From the NCBI GenBank assembly GCA_013694495.1, contig JACDCH010000353.1, positions 1 through 22,840 on the forward strand: a DNA stretch of 22,840 bases. The letters run 5' to 3'. Of this stretch, positions 1-7,150 are shown in pieces (the stretch's first letter is position 1; each line of letters opens with the position of its first letter). The position numbers and the translations under genes were made by a program. Below the pieces are notes generated by a model. That model was given only the letters and a program-made list of their open reading frames with translations. It searched no databases and had not been told where the DNA came from. Source of the DNA: Acidimicrobiia bacterium (GTDB lineage: Bacteria > Actinomycetota > Acidimicrobiia > Acidimicrobiales > JACDCH01).

Positions 1-1902
1 GTCGAGGCCCTGGTCGCCGCCCGCGCCGTGGGCGATCCCGGCGGGCGCGTCGTCGTCTTCTCCCCTCGCCCGCTCGACGAGGGCGGCCCTGTCGCCGGCG
101 CGGCCGTGGCCGACGCCGTCATCGGGAGCCTCGGCGGCGACCTCGTGGAGGTCGCGCTCGACCGCGGCGTCATCGCCGCAGCCGACCTCGGGCACCGCAT
201 GGCGGCCCGCATCGACACCGGCGCCGCCACCGTCATCGGCACCGCCGACGCAGCGGCCCGGGCCCAGGACGACTGGCGCGTCCTCACCGCGTGCTGGCAG
301 TCGGGTGTCGCCCGCCGGGCGCTGCAACTCGGCGTGCAGTACGCCAAGGACCGCCACCAGTTCGGCGTGCCGATCGGCAGCTTCCAGACCATCCAGCACC
401 GCCTGGCCGACCTCCACACCGCCATCGACGGCGCCCACCTCCTCGCCCTCGAGGCGGCCTGGGCCGTCGATGCCGGCGACCCCCGCCGCCCTTGGCTCGC
501 TGCCGCGGCCCACGCGTGGTGCGGCGAGCAGGCCGAGGCGGCCGCGGCGTGGAGCCTGCACGTGCACGGCGGCTACGGCTTCATGGTGGAGTACGCCATC
601 CACCTGTTCGTGAAACGGGCCAAGGCGTCCCGGGTCGCCCTCGGTCGTCCCACCGACGAGCTGGCCGAACTGGCCCGCCGCCGGTTCGGCGCAGGTCCGA
701 CGAGCACCGCTCCCCGCGGCCCCGCCCCGCCGGTCGCCGCCGCCGACGACGGGCTCGACTTCCGCCTGGGCCCCGACACCGAGGCCTTCCAGGGCGAGGT
801 CAGGGCGTTCATCGCCCAGCACGTCACCACCGAGATGGTCGAGCGGGCCCACACCACCGGCACGATGCACGACTGGGACCTGCACAAGGCGTTGGCCGAC
901 CGGGGGTACCTCTCGGCGGGCTGGCCGACCGAGGTCGGCGGCCAGGGCCGCAGCGCCCTCGAGGTCACGGCGCTCCAGCAGGAGCTGTACGCCGCCGGCG
1001 CGCCCGTCGACGGCATGGGGATCGCCACGATGGTGGCGGCCACGTTGATGCTGCTCGGCAACGAGTGGCAGAAGACCGAGGTCCTCCCCCGCCTGCTCGC
1101 CGGTGAGGCCCTCCCCTGCCTCGGCTACAGCGAGCCCGACGCCGGCAGCGACGTCGCCGCCGTCGTCACCCGCGCCGTGCGCGACGGCGACGAGTGGGTG
1201 ATCGACGGCCAGAAGATGTTCACGACGATGGCCCACGAAGCGGCCTACGTCCTCCTCCTCACCCGCACGAACCTCGACAAGCCCAAGCACAAGGGCCTGA
1301 CGATGTTCCTCGTGCCGATGGACACGCCGGGCGTCTCGGTCACGCCGGTGCACACCCTCGGCGGCGAGCGCACGAACATCACGTGGTACGACGGCGTCCG
1401 GGTGCCAGACCGGTGCCGGGTGGGCGACACCGACGCCGGCTGGGCCGTGATGCACGCCGCCCTCGTGTACGAGCGCAACGGCGCCAACTGGGGCGAGCCC
1501 CACCACCTGCTCGAGGCCGTCGCCGGCGAGCTCGTCGGGCAGGGCCAGCTCGACGATCCCGTTGTCGCCGCCACCCTCGGCCGCCACGCGGCTGGCGACG
1601 AGGTCGGCCGGCTCCTCCTCTACCGCACCGCCTGGCTCGCCGCGGAGGGTGGGCTGCCGCTGGTCGAGGGTTCGATGGCGAAGCTCTTCGAGACGGAGTG
1701 GTTCACCGCGATGGCCGCCGACCTCTTCGACCTGTTCGGCCCGGCGGCCACGCTGCCCCGGGGCGAGGCGGGCACCGTGCTCGGCGGCCTGGTCGAGCAC
1801 GCCTACCGGCACTCCACGGTGACCACGATCTACGGCGGCTCCTCGGAGGTCCAGCGCGGCATCATCGCCGAGCGGGGCCTCAGCCTCCCCCGGGCTCGCT
1901 GA
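1..1902 (+). CDS. Fused two-module acyl-CoA dehydrogenase, FadE34/ChsE3-like (5' partial)
   Basis: The reading frame is open from base 1, so the start lies outside the window; the in-frame GTG at 28 is unlikely to be the true start. The visible part holds the C-terminal helical domain of one acyl-CoA dehydrogenase (GVQYAKDRHQFG at 331-366; HVHGGYGF near 560) followed from about 750 by a complete second module: N-terminal helices, the YSEPDAGSD loop (about 1129-1155), and IYGGSSEVQR near the end. This tandem layout is that of mycobacterial FadE34 (ChsE3), a fused version of the alpha/beta acyl-CoA dehydrogenases of steroid side-chain beta-oxidation. The glutamate of LVYERNG (codon 1471-1473) aligns with the helix-G catalytic base of isovaleryl-CoA-type enzymes. 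The same helix of the first module (VLTACWQSG) lacks one, so probably only the second module is catalytic. The end overlaps the convergent acetyltransferase by 23 bp. The exact acyl-CoA substrate is unknown. Confidence 0.9.
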   Translation, partial: VEALVAARAVGDPGGRVVVFSPRPLDEGGPVAGAAVADAVIGSLGGDLVEVALDRGVIAAADLGHRMAARIDTGAATVIGTADAAARAQDDWRVLTACWQSGVARRALQLGVQYAKDRHQFGVPIGSFQTIQHRLADLHTAIDGAHLLALEAAWAVDAGDPRRPWLAAAAHAWCGEQAEAAAAWSLHVHGGYGFMVEYAIHLFVKRAKASRVALGRPTDELAELARRRFGAGPTSTAPRGPAPPVAAADDGLDFRLGPDTEAFQGEVRAFIAQHVTTEMVERAHTTGTMHDWDLHKALADRGYLSAGWPTEVGGQGRSALEVTALQQELYAAGAPVDGMGIATMVAATLMLLGNEWQKTEVLPRLLAGEALPCLGYSEPDAGSDVAAVVTRAVRDGDEWVIDGQKMFTTMAHEAAYVLLLTRTNLDKPKHKGLTMFLVPMDTPGVSVTPVHTLGGERTNITWYDGVRVPDRCRVGDTDAGWAVMHAALVYERNGANWGEPHHLLEAVAGELVGQGQLDDPVVAATLGRHAAGDEVGRLLLYRTAWLAAEGGLPLVEGSMAKLFETEWFTAMAADLFDLFGPAATLPRGEAGTVLGGLVEHAYRHSTVTTIYGGSSEVQRGIIAERGLSLPRAR

Positions 1903-2869
1903 CGGCGCCCGCTCCGGTCGGCAACTCGTACCGCCACATGTCGATGACGAGCACCGGCCGCATGCCGACGCCGAGGTACAGGTCGAGGGCCGGCGTCACG
2001 TTGTTCGTGTCGACGTGGAGGATCGTGCCCTTCCGACCCCGGCGGAAGTCGTCGGCGAACGCCTGGCGCAGCAGCAGCTTGGCCAGGCCCCGGCCGCGTG
2101 CCGCGGGCAGGACCGCCACCGTCGGGATGTAGCCGCAGCCCTCGTCCTCGACGAACTGGTCGCTGCCCCGCACCATCGCCACCGCCTCGCCGTCGACGTG
2201 GGCGACGCGCAGCTGGGACCAGTCGTGGCTCGACTGCGCCTCGACGGCTTCGTGCCATTCTTCGAACGACCTCGCCACGAAGCCGAAGTGCTCGGCGAAG
2301 GCGTCCTGCGACACCATGTGGCCCTGGCGCCGGAACGCCTCGTCGCCCGGACCGGTGCGCACCACGACGCCGTCCGGCGTGTCCGGCTCGGCCGGGGCGC
2401 CGTCGAAGTCGATTCGCATGCGCTGGAACGTCGTGGCCGCCGAGAAACCGCAAACGGCCGCGGCCGCGCGCTGGCCCTCGTCGTCGCGGTAGATCCCGAT
2501 GTCGACGTCCACCCTGGCGTGGCCGAGCTCGGCGCCGATCGCCGCAGCGCGCTCGAGCACCCGCTCCCACAACCATCCGGCCACCTCGGCGTGGTCGCCG
2601 ACGAGCACGTCGACGTTCACCAGGTCGCTGTCGCCGTTGCGGAAGGCCCAGCCCCAGCCCACGAGCGCGCCGCTGTCGTCGTCGACCAGCCACCCGTCGG
2701 CCTCACGGTCGAACCCCGGCTCGACGAGTTCGTCGCTGACGTCGTCGAGCGTGAGGTCGGCGAAGCCGAGGATCGCGGTGTTGCGGGCCGCGACCAGGTC
2801 GAAGATCGCCTTGGCGTCGTCGGGCGTGGGCCGGCGCCAGCGGTACCCGGCGGGGAGGTCGGTGCGCAC
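1880..2869 (-). CDS. GNAT-family N-acetyltransferase, tandem-domain (329 aa)
   Basis: The frame is open as far as 3415, but recognisable protein begins at the GTG at 2869 (VRTDLPAGYRW), preceded by CAGGA about 7-8 nt upstream, so I start it there. The protein looks like two GNAT folds in tandem: an N-terminal half (about 1-160) with a degenerate acetyl-CoA site, and a C-terminal half with the typical pyrophosphate-binding loop AVLPAARGRGLAKLLL, followed by the usual NVTPALDLYLGVGMRP ending. Such enzymes move acetyl from acetyl-CoA to an amine in the cytoplasm. Length and two-domain layout resemble mycothiol synthase MshD, but I see no specific signature for it. It is divergent from the next acetyltransferase across about 90 bp and convergent, with overlap, to the dehydrogenase. 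Substrate unknown. Confidence 0.85.
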   Translation of the reverse strand: MRTDLPAGYRWRRPTPDDAKAIFDLVAARNTAILGFADLTLDDVSDELVEPGFDREADGWLVDDDSGALVGWGWAFRNGDSDLVNVDVLVGDHAEVAGWLWERVLERAAAIGAELGHARVDVDIGIYRDDEGQRAAAAVCGFSAATTFQRMRIDFDGAPAEPDTPDGVVVRTGPGDEAFRRQGHMVSQDAFAEHFGFVARSFEEWHEAVEAQSSHDWSQLRVAHVDGEAVAMVRGSDQFVEDEGCGYIPTVAVLPAARGRGLAKLLLRQAFADDFRRGRKGTILHVDTNNVTPALDLYLGVGMRPVLVIDMWRYELPTGAGAVSEPGGG

Positions 2870-2959
2870 GACAGCATCCTGCCCAGCGGTCCTGTCCGCC
2901 GCCAGCGGGTTGACCGGAAACCCCTGGCTCCGACGGGCCGCGGCGGCCACCATGAGCCC

Positions 2960-3460
2960 GTGGGCCTGTTGACCCGGGAGCCGAGGGCCGACGACGAGCC
3001 GGCGCTGGCCGACGCCCACGCCGAGGCCTGGCGGGTCGGCTACGGCGACCTGCTCGAACCGGCCGTCCTCGACACGGCCCTCGCCTCGATCCGCTCGGGG
3101 TGGCCCGAGTGGTTCGCCGACGACGGGCCGCGCGTCACGACCCTGCTCGCCCTCGAGGTCGACGGCGCGGTGGCCGGCTTCATCCACTTCGGGCCCAGCG
3201 ACGCCGGTGCCGAGATCCACCGCCTGAACCTGCACCCGTCGGCGTGGGGCAGCGGCGGCGCCGACCTGCTCGTGGGCGCCGCGCTGGCGGTGCTCACTGA
3301 GCGCGGTGTCCCCCTCGTGCACCTGTGGACCCATGCCGGCGCCGGGCGGGCCCGACGGTTCTACGAGCAGGCGGGGTTCGTCCTCAGCGGTCGCGAGCGT
3401 GAGGAGGAGGTCCACGGCGCGACGCTGCCCGTGGTCGAGTACACGCGCCCGATCGCCTGA
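2960..3460 (+). CDS. GNAT-family N-acetyltransferase (166 aa)
   Basis: A single GNAT domain of ordinary length. It opens with LTREPRADDEPALADAHAEAW, matching the family's first strand and helix (split here as LTREPRADDE and PALADAHAEAW), has the acetyl-CoA loop region LNLHPSAWGSGGADLLV (a variant of xxQxxGxG/A) and ends with the ARRFYEQAGFVLSGRE motif common to this family. Start: the GTG at 2960 gives VGLLTREP and is the first plausible in-frame start; TTG at 2969 is the alternative, and neither has a clear ribosome site. The frame is open far upstream only because the opposite strand codes for the other acetyltransferase. Probably divergently transcribed with it; the two proteins are not obvious duplicates. 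Substrate unknown. Confidence 0.82.
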   Translation: MGLLTREPRADDEPALADAHAEAWRVGYGDLLEPAVLDTALASIRSGWPEWFADDGPRVTTLLALEVDGAVAGFIHFGPSDAGAEIHRLNLHPSAWGSGGADLLVGAALAVLTERGVPLVHLWTHAGAGRARRFYEQAGFVLSGREREEEVHGATLPVVEYTRPIA

Positions 3461-3466
3461 CCGTCG

Positions 3467-4198
3467 CTACACCCGCCCGGCGCCCCGAGCCGCCGGTCCG
3501 GTCACACCGACCGCCACCTCGGTCGGGGGCGCGGCGGCGTCGCGGCGGCTGCGGATGCGGTACGTGCAGCGGGCGTCGCCGCTCAGGAGGTGCTGCTCCC
3601 GCTCGACGTCGGCCTCCGGCAGCACCGAGCGGAACAGCTCGAGCTCGGCCCGGCACAGGCCCTGGCAGGTGGTGGCCGCGTCGCAGATCGGGCAGTGGTG
3701 CTCGACCAGGAGGACCCCGTCGCCGTCTGGCGCCGCCACGACCTCGGCCGCGTAGCCCTCGGCCGTGCGCACCCCCGCCAGGCGCTCGAGCCGCTCGCGC
3801 AGGTCGCTCGGGGGCGACGCCGAGCCGTCCAGGGCGAGGTCGTAGGCCGCCCGCTGCCGGCGGGTGCGGGCGTCGATGATCTGGTCGAGGGCGTCGTCGC
3901 CGAGCTCGTCGCGCACGAGGTCGAGCAGCTCGACGGTGAGCTCGGCATGGCGGTCCGGGAACAGCGAGCGGGCCATCGGCGTGAGGCGCCACCGAGACGC
4001 CGGTCGGCCCCGCCCACCGGTGCGGGCGACCTCCTCGGACGCCACCAGGCCGAGCTCGGCCAACCCGTCGAGGTGCTGGCGGATCGCGGCCCCGGTCAGC
4101 CCGAGCTGCTGGGCCAGGTCGGCGGCTGTGGCGCCGTCGAGGCGCTGCAGGCGTTCGACGATGCGGCGCCTGGCCGTCGACAGCGGAGCGCCAGCCAT
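3467..4198 (-). CDS. SufR-like winged-helix regulator with C-terminal cysteine cluster (243 aa)
   Basis: The N-terminal 70 residues form an ArsR/MarR-type winged helix (ATAADLAQQLGLTGAAIRQHL as recognition region, then the GGRGRPASRW wing). The C-terminal part holds cysteines 169, 172, 178, 182 and 211. C169-x12-C182-x28-C211 closely resembles the Fe-S-binding cysteine pattern described for SufR repressors, where a further cysteine lies between the last two; here that position (residue 196) is alanine. SufR-type proteins sense an Fe-S cluster and repress the suf assembly operon, but no suf gene is in this window, so its target is unknown. The gene appears leaderless: a promoter 17 bp-spaced (see separate entry) puts transcription start at or very near the ATG, and no ribosome site is present. 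It converges on the acetyltransferase with a 6-bp gap. Confidence 0.85.
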   Translation of the reverse strand: MAGAPLSTARRRIVERLQRLDGATAADLAQQLGLTGAAIRQHLDGLAELGLVASEEVARTGGRGRPASRWRLTPMARSLFPDRHAELTVELLDLVRDELGDDALDQIIDARTRRQRAAYDLALDGSASPPSDLRERLERLAGVRTAEGYAAEVVAAPDGDGVLLVEHHCPICDAATTCQGLCRAELELFRSVLPEADVEREQHLLSGDARCTYRIRSRRDAAAPPTEVAVGVTGPAARGAGRV

Positions 4199-4204
4199 GC
4201 CCCG

Positions 4205-4233
4205 AGGTTATTTCGAAAGGCCGCCCTTGACAA
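4205..4233 (-). promoter_or_regulatory. Leaderless promoter of the SufR-like regulator
   Basis: Reading the minus strand, TTGTCA (4233-4228; five of six bases of the -35 consensus) is followed after exactly 17 bp by TAACCT (4210-4205, a TANNNT -10). The ATG at 4198 lies 6 nt past the -10, so transcription would start at or beside the initiation codon. TTTCGAAA (4211-4218), an 8-bp palindrome, sits in the spacer directly upstream of the -10 and could be an operator for autoregulation. The promoter is seen; the operator role is inference. Confidence 0.55.
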
Positions 4234-4250
4234 TGTGTGGCGGCCGCCGC

Positions 4251-4466
4251 CTACCGGAAGCGCGGCGTTGGGCGTGGGGTCCGGATGGCGGCGTGGGGGA
4301 AGGCGTGGGGCAGGGGCTGGCGCTCGTCCATCCGGCGCACCACGACGCCGTCCGCATCCGCCTGCGTCACCTGGAACGGCCCGCACCAGGCCGACAGCGA
4401 CCGGTTCCACACCTCGACGCTCGCCCCTGGGGTGGTGTCTGCGGGCACGTCTCTCGACTCGTTCAC
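4251..4466 (-). CDS. Small hypothetical protein (71 aa)
   Basis: A short but credible gene. GTG at 4466 is preceded on the minus strand by AGAAGGGGGG, a good ribosome-binding site about 7 nt away. The protein (VEVWNRSLSAWCGPF, then GVVVRRMDERQPLPHAF) has the even, beta-rich composition of a small SH3- or Tudor-like barrel rather than the Arg/Pro/Gly-rich composition of chance frames in this DNA. It resembles small actinobacterial hypotheticals with the pattern 'VxVxNRxxxxWxxGFxV...xRRxxDxxxLPxxF'. No transmembrane segment or signal peptide. It lies between the regulator and the amidase, transcribed in the same direction as the regulator, 52 bp upstream of it. Function unknown. Confidence 0.55.
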   Translation of the reverse strand: MNESRDVPADTTPGASVEVWNRSLSAWCGPFQVTQADADGVVVRRMDERQPLPHAFPHAAIRTPRPTPRFR

Positions 4467-4522
4467 GATGGCCCCCCTTCTGAAGTCATTGCGAATGCAT
4501 CACGGTGGCGGGTGCGTCGGGT

Positions 4523-4551
4523 GTTGTCAAACGCCTCTCGGGTGAGACAAC
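4523..4551. promoter_or_regulatory. Inverted repeat GTTGTC-N17-GACAAC between divergent genes
   Basis: Perfect 6-bp arms 17 bp apart, in the 112-bp gap between the small hypothetical gene (minus) and the amidase gene (plus). The left arm overlaps TTGACA read on the minus strand (4530-4525), and the right arm overlaps GAGACA (4544-4549), which is 17 bp upstream of TAGCAA (4567-4572); TAGCAA is 6 nt from the amidase ATG. It could be an operator covering both promoters. The word TTGACAA recurs at 4227-4233, in the regulator's own promoter. Confidence 0.3.
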
Positions 4552-4578
4552 CCCTTGGTGCCGTGGTAGCAAGCGGCC

Positions 4579-6000
4579 ATGGACGCGTTCACCACCGCGC
4601 TGGACTGGGCCGCCGCCATCAAGGCCAAGGAGGTGAGCCCGGTGGAGGTGAGCGACCTCTACCTGGCCCGCATCGACGAGCTCGACGGCGGGCTCAACGC
4701 CTTCTCCCACCAGGACCCCGAGGAGGTCCGCCGGCGGGCGGGGTTCGCGGCCGACGCCCTCACCCGCGCCGACGATCCGGCCGACCTCCCGCCGTTCCTC
4801 GGCGTGCCGCTCCCGATCAAGAACCTCAACCCCGTCGCCGGCTGGCCCTGCACCTACGGATCGAAGGGGGCCTCCGCCGGCCCCCGCCTCGAGTCCGACC
4901 CGATCGTCGACCGTTTCGTCGCCGGCGGGTTCGTGCTCCTCGGCATGACGAACAGTCCCGAATTCGGCACGATCTCCTTCACCGAGAGCGACGCCCACGG
5001 CGTCACCCGCAACCCGTGGGATCCGGAGCGGACGCCTGGCGGCTCGTCGGGTGGCGCCGCGGCGGCTGTGGCGGCGGGGATGGCGCCCATCGCCCACGCA
5101 TCCGACGGCGGCGGCTCGATCCGGATCCCGGCCTCGTGCTGCGGCCTGGTCGGCCACAAGCCGTCGCGGGGTCGCGTTCCGAACGAGTTCATCGAGCTCG
5201 AGGGCTTCGTGAGCGAGCACGTCGTGGCCCGCACCGTCGCCGATTCGGCGGCGGTGCTCGACGTCCTCGCCGTCATCGACCCGCTCGTGTTCTTCTCGGC
5301 GCCGCAGCCGCCGTCGTCGTACGCAACCCTCGCCGCGCAGGCCCCGCCCCGGCTCCGCGTCGGGTTCACCACCATCCCCACCATCGACGTCCCGGTCGAC
5401 GCGGCCTGCGTCGCCGCCGTCGAGTCGGCCGCCACCGCCCTCGAGGCCGCCGGCCACGACGTGTTCGAGGCGACGCTCGACGTAGGCGATCCCGACGCCT
5501 TCCTCGGCGCCTTCACGAACATCTGGAACACGGGCTCGGCCTGGTCGCCGATCGAGGACCCGGACGCCATGGAGCCTCTCAACCAGGTCCTGAAGGCCAT
5601 GGCCCAGGAGGTCGACTCGCTCGCCTTCGCCGCCGCCGTGCGCGAGACGCAGCGCCTGGCCCGACCGATCCTCGCCAACTTCGGGCGCGACCTCGACCTG
5701 CTGCTCACCCCCACGATGGCCTGCCTCCCGCCGAAGGTGGGGTCGTGGCGCGAGGGCATGGACGTCGAGCCGGTCATGGGCCTCCTCAACTGCACGCCGA
5801 TGGCCGCCTTCACCGCCGTCTGGAACGTGTGCGGCCTCCCCGCGACATCGGTGCCGACCCACGTCGACGCCGCGTCCGGGTTGCCGGTCGGGGTGCAGCT
5901 GGTGGCGCCGCCGTGGCGCGACGAGCTGTGCCTGCAGGTGGCCGCCCAGCTCGAGCAGGCCCTCCCGTGGGCCGGCCGCCACCCCGCGATCGGGAGCTGA
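4579..6000 (+). CDS. Amidase-signature family hydrolase (473 aa)
   Basis: A full-length amidase-signature (AS) enzyme, which hydrolyses carboxylic amides. The Ser-cisSer-Lys triad is intact: Lys81 in LPIKNLNP, cis-Ser156 in GGSSGG and nucleophile Ser180 in DGGGSIRIPA; the spacings 75 and 24 are the same as in fatty acid amide hydrolase (142/217/241). The glycine-rich signature is at about 154-200. The LLTPTMACLPP motif and the closing GLPVGVQLVAPPWRDE segment are typical of the family. No signal peptide, so cytoplasmic. It is not part of a gatCAB set, so a catabolic amidase is more likely than a glutaminyl-tRNA amidotransferase subunit. No ribosome site is visible before the ATG; leaderless initiation is possible. 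Substrate unknown. Confidence 0.92.
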   Translation: MDAFTTALDWAAAIKAKEVSPVEVSDLYLARIDELDGGLNAFSHQDPEEVRRRAGFAADALTRADDPADLPPFLGVPLPIKNLNPVAGWPCTYGSKGASAGPRLESDPIVDRFVAGGFVLLGMTNSPEFGTISFTESDAHGVTRNPWDPERTPGGSSGGAAAAVAAGMAPIAHASDGGGSIRIPASCCGLVGHKPSRGRVPNEFIELEGFVSEHVVARTVADSAAVLDVLAVIDPLVFFSAPQPPSSYATLAAQAPPRLRVGFTTIPTIDVPVDAACVAAVESAATALEAAGHDVFEATLDVGDPDAFLGAFTNIWNTGSAWSPIEDPDAMEPLNQVLKAMAQEVDSLAFAAAVRETQRLARPILANFGRDLDLLLTPTMACLPPKVGSWREGMDVEPVMGLLNCTPMAAFTAVWNVCGLPATSVPTHVDAASGLPVGVQLVAPPWRDELCLQVAAQLEQALPWAGRHPAIGS

Positions 6001-6058
6001 CCCGTCGGAGCCCGGTGCCGGGCGACGATGAGGGTGCGTGATCGAAGGAGCGACGGTC

Positions 6059-6562
6059 GTGCCCGGGGGTGAGGACCTCCTCGCCCTGTACGACCGTGCT
6101 CTCCCGCAGGTCTACGGCTACCTCGTCTCGCGCTGCGGCGACGAAGCCGTCGCCGAGGACGTCACCTCCGAGACCTTCCTCGCTGCGGTCGACGCCCTGC
6201 GCCGCGACGCCGTCCCGAACCTCACGGTCGCCTGGTTGGTGGGCGTCGCCCGCCACAAGCTTGTCGACCACTGGCGCCGGGTCGCCCGCGAGGACCGCAA
6301 GCTCGCGGCCGTGGCCGACCCCGACGGAGGCGAGGAGGTCGACTGGGAGGCCCGCCTCGACGCCGACCGCGCCCACCAGGTGCTCGAGCAACTGGGCCCC
6401 CACCACCGGGCTGCGCTCGTGCTCCGCTACCTCGACGGGCTGTCCGTCCCCGAGGTCGCGGAGATCCTCGGGCGCACGGTGCACGCCACCGAGGCGCTGC
6501 TCGTCCGGGCCCGCCTCGCCTTCCGCAAGACCTACGAGCACGGAGGTGGCGACGATGGCTGA
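6059..6562 (+). CDS. ECF-type RNA polymerase sigma factor (167 aa)
   Basis: A group 4 (ECF) sigma factor. Region 2 spans about residues 6-75 (YDRALPQVYGYLVSRCGDEA, DVTSETFLAAVDALRR, AWLVGVARHKLVDHWRR) and region 4 about 105-160 (LGPHHRAALVLRYLDGLSV, PEVAEILGRTVHATEALLVRARL as helix-turn-helix). A GTG at 6038 would add seven residues, but GAAGGAG at about 6043-6049 is well placed (about 9 nt) for the GTG at 6059, so I choose 6059. It overlaps the next gene by 8 bp. No classical zinc-binding anti-sigma factor gene follows; the next gene's N-terminal tail may take that role. Its target promoters are not visible. Confidence 0.9.
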   Translation: MPGGEDLLALYDRALPQVYGYLVSRCGDEAVAEDVTSETFLAAVDALRRDAVPNLTVAWLVGVARHKLVDHWRRVAREDRKLAAVADPDGGEEVDWEARLDADRAHQVLEQLGPHHRAALVLRYLDGLSVPEVAEILGRTVHATEALLVRARLAFRKTYEHGGGDDG

Positions 6563-7133
6563 TCCCTTCGCCGACCTCCGCAGCCCGCTCACGCCCCTCG
6601 CCCCCCGGCGCGAGTTCGCCGCCCAGCTGCGGCGCCGGCTCGAAGCCGAGGTGCGGGGCACCGATCCCGATCCCCCGTCCTCAGGAGCTCCCCCCGTGTC
6701 CATCACCGCCATGCACCCCCACCTGATCACCCGCGACGCGGCGGCTGCCATCCGCTTCTACGTCGACGGGTTCGGCGCCACCGAGAAGTACCGCCTCGAC
6801 ATGCCCGACGGGCGCATCGGCCACGCCGAGCTGCGCATCGGCGACTTCGAGCTCCACCTGGGCGACGAGTTCCCGGAGCAGGGCTTCCTGGCACCGGGCG
6901 AGGGCATCCCGCCCGTGTCGCTGACCCTGATCGTGTCTGACGCCGCCGCCGTGCTCGATCAGGCCGTTGCCGCGGGGGCGGACGTCGAGCGCCCGCTGGC
7001 GGAGGAGTTCTACGGCGCGCTCACGGCCGTAGTGCGCGACCCCGCCGGCCACCGCTGGCTCATCCAGCAGTTCATCCGGGACATGTCCCCTGCCGAGATG
7101 CAGGCCGCGATGAACGAGGGCGACGAGGGCTGA
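6555..7133 (+). CDS. VOC (glyoxalase-fold) protein with anti-sigma-like N-terminal tail (192 aa)
   Basis: Two parts. Residues 1-35 (MADPFADLRSPLTPLAP, then REFAAQLRRRLEAEV) are like the amphipathic N-terminal segments of proteins encoded beside ECF sigma factors. Residues about 48-175 are a PhnB/glyoxalase-like vicinal oxygen chelate domain (HPHLITRDAAAAIRFYVDGFGA, split as HPHLITRDAA and AAIRFYVDGFGA; then DPAGHRWLIQQ). The ATG at 6555 overlaps the sigma gene by 8 bp, so the two proteins are made together. Inference: the tail may bind the sigma factor while the VOC domain senses a ligand. Alternatively it may simply be a co-expressed enzyme. No membrane segment; cytoplasmic. Start at 6555 is the only one that fits the coupling. 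Confidence 0.85.
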   Translation: MADPFADLRSPLTPLAPRREFAAQLRRRLEAEVRGTDPDPPSSGAPPVSITAMHPHLITRDAAAAIRFYVDGFGATEKYRLDMPDGRIGHAELRIGDFELHLGDEFPEQGFLAPGEGIPPVSLTLIVSDAAAVLDQAVAAGADVERPLAEEFYGALTAVVRDPAGHRWLIQQFIRDMSPAEMQAAMNEGDEG

Positions 7134-7150
7134 CCGCCGGGCCCGGTCAG
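7130..7150. terminator. Hairpin between convergent genes, bidirectional terminator candidate
   Basis: CTGACCG (7130-7136) and CGGTCAG (7144-7150) form a perfect 7-bp stem around a 7-nt loop. The left arm contains the TGA of the VOC gene and the right arm, on the other strand, the TGA of the SDR gene. No U-tract follows, as is common in high-GC actinobacteria. Placement between converging genes supports a shared terminator. Confidence 0.55.

Noticed and set aside
1880..2869. Mycothiol synthase (MshD) as identity of the tandem acetyltransferase
   Set aside because: Two-domain layout and length fit, but no MshD-specific residues could be confirmed by eye and no mycothiol genes are near.
2893..2930. 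GGGTT-N7-AACCC as operator between the two acetyltransferases
   Set aside because: Only 5-bp arms in GC-rich DNA with no recognisable -10 beside it; too weak to claim.
3040..3415. Upstream extension of the tandem acetyltransferase to 3415
   Set aside because: The added residues read as the reverse strand of the neighbouring acetyltransferase; the GTG at 2869 with CAGGA upstream is a better start.
4486..5982. Long minus-strand open frame opposite the amidase gene
   Set aside because: The plus strand encodes a complete amidase with intact triad; the reverse frame is an Arg/Gly/Val-rich by-product of high GC in the third codon position.
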